Positions 57,604 to 64,000 of a stretch of DNA of 64,000 bases are shown one piece after another. Origin of the DNA: Tillus elongatus (Eukaryota; Arthropoda; Insecta; Coleoptera; Cleridae); NCBI GenBank assembly GCA_964006375.1, contig OZ023262.1:193128907-193192906 (forward strand), read 5' to 3'. The number at the start of each line of letters is the position of its first letter. Positions within the stretch are counted from its first letter, which is position 1. The notes below the pieces were generated by a model. That model saw only the letters and a program-made list of their open reading frames with translations. It made no database searches and was not told the DNA's origin. The translations under genes were made by a program, and so were the position numbers.

Positions 57604-58477
57604 TTATTGCATACATTTTGTTTGAATTTAAATTGTTTTACACATTCTAAATGTCTGCAACAAAATTATTTGCTTTTTTAATATGTTTGAATGGCAACTG
57701 AAGCTGAAGCTAATGAACAAGCACACATGAAAAACCTGAAATTGTGTAAAACAATATTAAGAATAATTAGTATAGTTTTTATGATACAGTTAACTTTGAT
57801 AATATATGTTAGGCACTAAATCAGTTAGGACATAAATGTCTAGCTAATTGCTAGGATATAACAGGACGCTGTGGAAATAATAGATTTGCCTGAGATGCTG
57901 CCATCAAAATAAATACCGCCCAGCAAGATATAATTATTTTTACTGAGGCATAAGTGTTGTTAAAACATCTCTCTTAAACAGTATTAAGTGTGAAATTGCG
58001 TGTTCAATTAAGCGTCATATTCCTGAGAGGCTGATCCTTCTTATAAGATCATTTCCACTTTTTTCTTTCTGCTTTTATGCGGTTAACTATTATCTGATAG
58101 CGTTTATCGTTTCGCCTTTAATAAAGCTCGCTGAAAGATTCGAAGCCGTCTATTTGTCTCGAACACTTTTCTCAATTTTATTGCTTTCCTACAAGGATTA
58201 TATAAATCAATGAGTCGTGTAAAAAAGCCCAGTCCAAATAAACAGTATTTAACAAGCTGAGTTTCTACCAGTCTTTATAGCGAGTTATTTAATAAGTGAT
58301 AAAAAATGTTTCGCTGTGAAATTATCTAGCCACTTTTGATCGTTATCGAATTATATGACCATTTTTATATGTGAACTAAACAAAAGAACTAATGCACACA
58401 CGCGTTAGGGGAGCGAGCTTCTATAGACATTTTACAGAAACAAGTACTTAGATAATTAATTGAGCTTTAAAAAAACG
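57603..58477. other. No recognised gene
   Basis: No coding similarity or recognised repeat. Confidence 0.35.
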
Positions 58478-58705
58478 TGGCCGCAGCAAGTGGCTTATGG
58501 TAGCGACTTTTTATGCTAATCTGTCAAATCTATAAAGATTCTAAAACATTCAAGTTTGAAAAAAGTATCTCCAAAAATAAGAAAACCGCTTTTGGGAAAT
58601 TTGGCAATGATTCCTTTATAAAGACTGTGTAACGCAACTAAAGTTTCTAGGTTAATAAAACGCTAGATTATAAAACTTTTAATAGAAATTTTACTATGCG
58701 CCACC
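58478..58705 (+). mobile_element. Diverged family A left half
   Basis: The left end 'CCGCAGCAAGTGGCTTATGG' near 58482 is followed by poorly matched left-half sequence. Confidence 0.45.
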
Positions 58706-58849
58706 ACTTTTATGATTGATATGGATCAACGGATAGCCGTTGGTCATTGGATTCACTTGCCAAACCAACAGATTAAATGTAAGCTAAACTGGACTTTATG
58801 GTCCCATTTGACATGGTCATAAGTAACCGCCAAGCACGGAACCGGGACA

Positions 58850-59382
58850 TGGGAAGACCGGAAAATAACTAATCTGTATGTTATACAGACGGGTCTAAAC
58901 AAATGGAGGGAGCAGGACCGGGAATAAGACGGCCTAACTTCAGACTCGCTAAGTCCCCAGGAAAAACATCCACCATCAACCAAGCAGAAATGTTCCTTAT
59001 AAATCTCTGTGTACAGGAGTGCATATAAAAATGGTTCATAAATAGAGAGACCCACATCTTCTCAGACATTCAGGCACTACTTAGAACTCTAAAATATTTT
59101 AAAACCGAGTTTAAACTGAACTGGGACTGCAAAAAATTGTTGAAGCGAATGGCTACGAACAACAAAGTAACTTTTCTGTGGGTACCAGGGCATCAAGGTA
59201 TTGAAGGTAGTGGGGAAGCAGATAGCCTTGCAAAAATGGCAACAATAATACCATTCTATAGTCCAGAGCTCTATTGTGGATTTACTACAAGTCACGTAAG
59301 AAATGAACTTGAGACCTGGGAGAGGAACGAAATGTTGTCATACTGTAGGAAGACGCCAGGCTTAAGACAGGCAAAACAATAA
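58850..59382 (+). pseudogene. LINE RNase H domain relic
   Basis: 'YTDGSKQMEGAGPGI' (from 58882) holds the first RNase H Asp. 'TINQAEMFLINLCVQEC' holds the Glu. 'HIFSDIQALLRTLKYF' holds the second Asp. 'FLWVPGHQGIEGSGEADSLA' (near 59170) holds the closing His and Asp. One stop occurs near 59026. Downstream 'VRNELETWERNE' leads to a TAA at 59380. The reverse transcriptase is absent. I/LOA-like group by domain content. Confidence 0.82.
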
Positions 59383-59949
59383 ATTACCACCATAGCGACA
59401 GAGAAGTCTGAACTGTTTCTTGAATTCACCTAATCCCAATATAGTTTGCTATAGGCTTGAGAATAGATTGTCTAACCTTAAATAGTATTCCTTCTTTTGT
59501 AAAAAAAACTTTGTTTGTACAATTTTTTGCCATAATTCTTCAATGCCATATATTGTAGCACTTTAGACAGTTGATTTAGAGCATTTCCAAAAAGCAGTTT
59601 GGTGAGTCAAAATCCGTGCTACGAACTGGCCAAGGGATTGGGTTGCCACATCCTATCAATCTTAGGGGAGACCTTTTACTTAGGTGATTTCGCACCTGAA
59701 CAGAGAAATGTGCCGGTATACCATGTTGCATAAAATACTTATTATACCAGCTTAAAACTAAGTGTTAATCATCAAGAAGATGACGTAACCCCTTTTGTAC
59801 AAAATTTCGGTATGATTTCCGTTTAGATTTGGTGGTAAGTGAGATTCGACACATAACATTAATTTTGGATTCGTGTTGGAAATTACAAGCGGTGGCTACA
59901 TGCGCATATTGGTTCTACTGCATGTTTGTTTCTGAGGATGAATACACCC
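59383..59949. other. No recognised gene
   Basis: Nothing identified before the next family A copy. Confidence 0.35.
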
Positions 59950-60547
<598 letters not shown>

Positions 60548-62640
60548 TTTTTGAAATTAGACTCATTTGAACAATCATTTTTCAACATGGTTCAATAACA
60601 ATCATAGTTAATGTCGATAGTGAATCAATCCAATTGTATGAACATGTGTACGATAATATAAGTTGGAAAAAACGTTCTCGTGATATTAAAAAAAATTAAA
60701 GCCAGCCTTTATATTTCCAAATACCCCTGACAATATTCATTATTATCTAAGTTGTGCGCCAACAAGCAGGTAGACGCATTTATCGCACCAGGTTCTATTG
60801 TTGCCATAAGCACTATTGGTTGGGAGAAGGGCGGCTAGAAGGATTACGGCAGTCGCTCTATTCTAGCTTGATGGGTCGTGTAACCAACGTCACACATTCC
60901 TTCTAGTTAGTATAGAGTTCACTGACTATGACATATGGCGCACTGGTATGGGCCAAGACTACGAACACCCACACCAAGAGTCTTTAAATTATTCGGTACA
61001 AAATTTTGTCGATAGCATCGGGGTGTTACAGTTTTTTTTATTATGAAATCATCAACTTTATACCAACTATCGTTGAGTTCATTACTCCATTTAACAGATC
61101 AGTTTACAGGCCGCGGTGAAGCTTAGTTCTGCACATTTACCAAATTTAAACCATGAGTCCCTAACCGACACGACAACATAGTGAAGGGCCTGAACCTGAC
61201 ACTCCAGAATAACCATTACAGTCTACAAACTTTGTGTAAAAGAAACTTAAAATACTCAACACTTATTATTACAAAGCTTTCTTCATACATGCCTGGTGTT
61301 ATTAGTCTCCTAAAACATATATTAAGCATGTGATAGTTCGCAAAAAATTGGCTTACAGGTAAACAAACAGCACCTTGGTTAGGAAATCTACAATGCTTTT
61401 AAAAAACAAGTAGACTATTAAGAGCGGCCCTTAGTAAAATAATTAAAGCCAGTACGATCGGCAGCTTAAGTTGGACGAATATAGAATACCAATCAACTAT
61501 CCCTATCAACAAGCCTAACTTTAGGTTAACTAAGTTGTTTAAAGCAGCTTTACTTTTTCAGCGGTATTTCTAATAATATGTCTAGAAACATGAAGCCGTT
61601 TTATCATCTCAATCTCTTCAACAGAATTCATTTTCCGGGAGACTTTAATAATCAACTGGAACGTCCCCTGATTACTAAGAATTATTTCTAACCATGTTCA
61701 GTAAATACTCTGTCATTCTGTCACATAAAATCCGCTCGATATTAAATGTATATGTACACTTATATTTGTCTATAAATAACTTGTTTGTTTTTGAAACGTT
61801 ACGAAAATCAGGACAGTGTACACGGCAAATTCCTAAACGAGTAAATATGTTTGCCAGCTCTGGTGAAACGGCAGACAGTCAATCAGAGATATTTACACAT
61901 CCTGGAAAAACAATGCTCGATATTTGTGATACAAAGTGGCAGATTTCCAAAATAAATAATGACGCGCGCGCTACTCACCAAGTAAACAACACACATACAC
62001 GCACGTCTCCAACATCAAAATATTCCAACATCAGAAATCATTACTTACGGTCTTCTGATGCTACGACTCTATGTCGAAAAGATTTTTATCATATAAATCC
62101 TGATTGCTCTTCTCATTCTATAAATACAAAAATACAAAGGAATCTTAAATTTGCTTGACTTTTTTATAAAAGTTTAGGCTGCGCCTGACATTGGTTCACC
62201 TGTCGCTGTAAGTAGCTATGTTTTGGGAAACAGTCAGCTCTTAAAGGTTTTTTTAGTGAATTTTCTTTAAAAAAAATGTAATTATACATTAAATGCTGTT
62301 TAACCAGTAGGTAAGCAGATAGCAACAGATATAACAGAAATTTTTTATAAACGTAATTGGTGTACCGAATGTTATTGCTTGTAGGTATTCAGTTTCATAC
62401 ACTCACGAATTGCGGAACTAATTCCTATTAGTTTATTTTAATTAAGATTACGATATTATTTAAAATAAATCAATAGGGGTAGGTTTCGCCGTGATTTCGC
62501 AATTCGCTTTTCGCAATTTGCGAGTATATTAACTTAGCTTAAGTATGTCTTCTTAGTTTGCACATGGACTTTTTCCTTTCTCATTGCATTATATAGTTTA
62601 TTCCTAATTTATCCAGTTCTTATCTAATATCTAGTACAAA
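60548..62640. other. No recognised gene; one longer open frame
   Basis: An open frame at 61694-62158 (+, 154 codons, TGA stop) is the longest non-transposon frame besides the host exon. It is rich in Ser, Thr, Asn and His, has no recognised domain, and could be chance or a species-specific exon. The rest shows nothing. Confidence 0.25.
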
Positions 62641-62770
62641 TGTCAAATATCAAAATTTCCCAAAAGAAAACTCCTAATTTTTCCGGAAAAACAGGTCCCA
62701 TTTTCCTGGCTAACGAACTTATTCAGGTCACTTGCAAAAAGACCAGCTCACCAAACTTGAGTTATCGGTA

Positions 62771-62860
<90 letters not shown>

Positions 62861-62912
62861 CAAAAGTCCCGATCTTCTCATTAGTGAATTTTTTAAAGAA
62901 AATGCACTAAAA
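62641..62912 (+). mobile_element. Family A repeat with shortened halves
   Basis: A left half lacking its terminus ('AAAAACAGGTCCCATTTTCC') is followed by (TA)n 62773-62857. The right half has lost its first 70 bases but keeps the hairpin 'TAGTGAATTTTTTAAAG' near 62882. Confidence 0.7.
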
Positions 62913-63814
62913 ACAACAGAATAAAGAAACAACAATTTTAAAGGCAATAAAACTATTGTAATAGGATATTTAAAATTAGAGCGTATCTTTCTACCATTTT
63001 TTTTTACTTTTCACAACCACTTCCGTTATTAGATACTTAAAATAGAGCTAGTTTTTGTAATTAAAATCATCTAAGCGCAGTCACTGAATGTTTATAATTT
63101 TAGGCGTATAACTTGCTATATTTCAGTTTTCCTAAAACTTTTTTTTACGTATTTTGTGTAAGTATAAAAATGGAAATACACAAACCTGGTTGTGATCTTG
63201 GCTGCATACTTTAACAGGTCAATTTCACTTACCTGAAACAAAAGAGAAAAGATTTTTAACTCAGTAAGCCTATTAAAATTTACATTACACGAATAAAACC
63301 GATAATATAAAGTGGTCCAAAAGTAGTGGTACAAAGCGCACACACAAACAGCATATCTGTTCACTCCGGGTCCCGCAGCTTTTGGGGGCGTTAATTCCAA
63401 CAACATTTTTATTCTTGCTTATGCATACTGGAGTGGTTTAAACTGGTTTCTGAAGAAAAAATGTCGAAGATCCGGTTGGTGCATGATAAGCAGTATTACC
63501 AAAAAATCTTTTCTAATATTTTATGTGCAATTAGACACAGTTCTTAGAATACTTATTGTCCATATCCCGCATTCGTTTCAGAATGTTTGTTTAAAACTCA
63601 CCAATTTGGACATCTCAAATCGTTATTTTGGCGTTTTTAGAACAAAACCATAAAGATTTCATAGTATATTGTTGTACGTTCACCGTTCTGCACCAACAAT
63701 TTGGTCTTGTGTCCTTTTTACTAATTCCTTGCCTTCCAGTGCGACGAATTTTTTTAATGCTTATAATGTTTCTTTCAACTTTTATGAAACTTGGCACGCG
63801 CGTTCCACAAGTAA
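62913..63814. other. No recognised gene
   Basis: Short unassigned open frames only. Confidence 0.35.
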
Positions 63815-63930
63815 ATCACTCGTGACCTCGGATATGGGCTTAGTTCGCGGTCATTTGTAGATTTTTTTCACAGCTCAATAGTCGCGACTGTCTCATTAGC
63901 GAACAATTTTGACGAAGTTTTGCTAGAACG
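63815..63930 (+). mobile_element. Family A right half fragment
   Basis: 'CCTCGGATATGGGCTTAG' and 'CGCGGTCATTTGTAG' followed by a degraded hairpin near 63900. No (TA)n remains. Confidence 0.55.
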
Positions 63931-64000
63931 GAAGCCCATGACAAATATAGAGAAAAAATCATAAAAAAGGCTACCTGTTAACGTAAAGCACTATAAGCCA

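Overview
The window is AT-rich eukaryotic DNA, most likely from an insect. It contains piggyBac, pogo and Tc1/mariner DNA transposons, Penelope-like retroelements (PLEs), non-LTR retrotransposons (LINEs), tRNA-derived SINEs, about 26 long (TA)n arrays totalling roughly 2.5 kb, and one spliced coding exon. Nothing here looks bacterial or viral. The insect call is inference from this mix of element families; I cannot name the species.

Only one host gene segment is recognised: an exon at 15885-16247 (+). It encodes a signal peptide and the start of a PAN/apple domain and has a clear 3' splice site before it and a 5' splice site after it. No second exon was found, so the rest of the window reads as the flanking introns of that gene. 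The introns are at least 15.9 kb upstream and up to 47.7 kb downstream, and they are filled with transposon debris.

Layout: 0-5.6 kb, microsatellite-cored repeats (called family A here) and a piggyBac relic. 6.3-9.8 kb, hairpins, a SINE and a long-TIR DD41D mariner-like element. 9.8-15.8 kb, two copies of a second DD41D family, each lying inside a (TA)n array. 15.9-16.2 kb, host exon. 16.9-23.1 kb, SINEs, two RNase-H-type LINE relics on the minus strand and one LINE with a (TA)n array grown inside its reverse transcriptase. 24-27 kb, tandem repeats, a palindrome and a SINE with target-site duplication. 28-31.5 kb, mariner and pogo relics. 32-36.4 kb, families A and B and a third DD41D family. 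37-39 kb, a PLE with an uninterrupted 456-codon frame. 40.3-42.7 kb, a higher-order tandem array with a SINE inserted in it. 43-47 kb, sparse. 47.9-50.5 kb, a second PLE. 51-56.2 kb, inverted repeats and a third PLE arranged as an inverted pair. 56-64 kb, more family A/B copies and an RNase H relic.

The recurring theme is that (TA)n arrays sit at junctions: in the middle of family A, on both sides of mariner-like elements (which target TA), and at Ile-Tyr-Ile codons of retroelement genes. No genes cooperate as an operon or pathway. The only functional unit that can be defended is the host exon; the transposon genes are parasitic and almost all broken.
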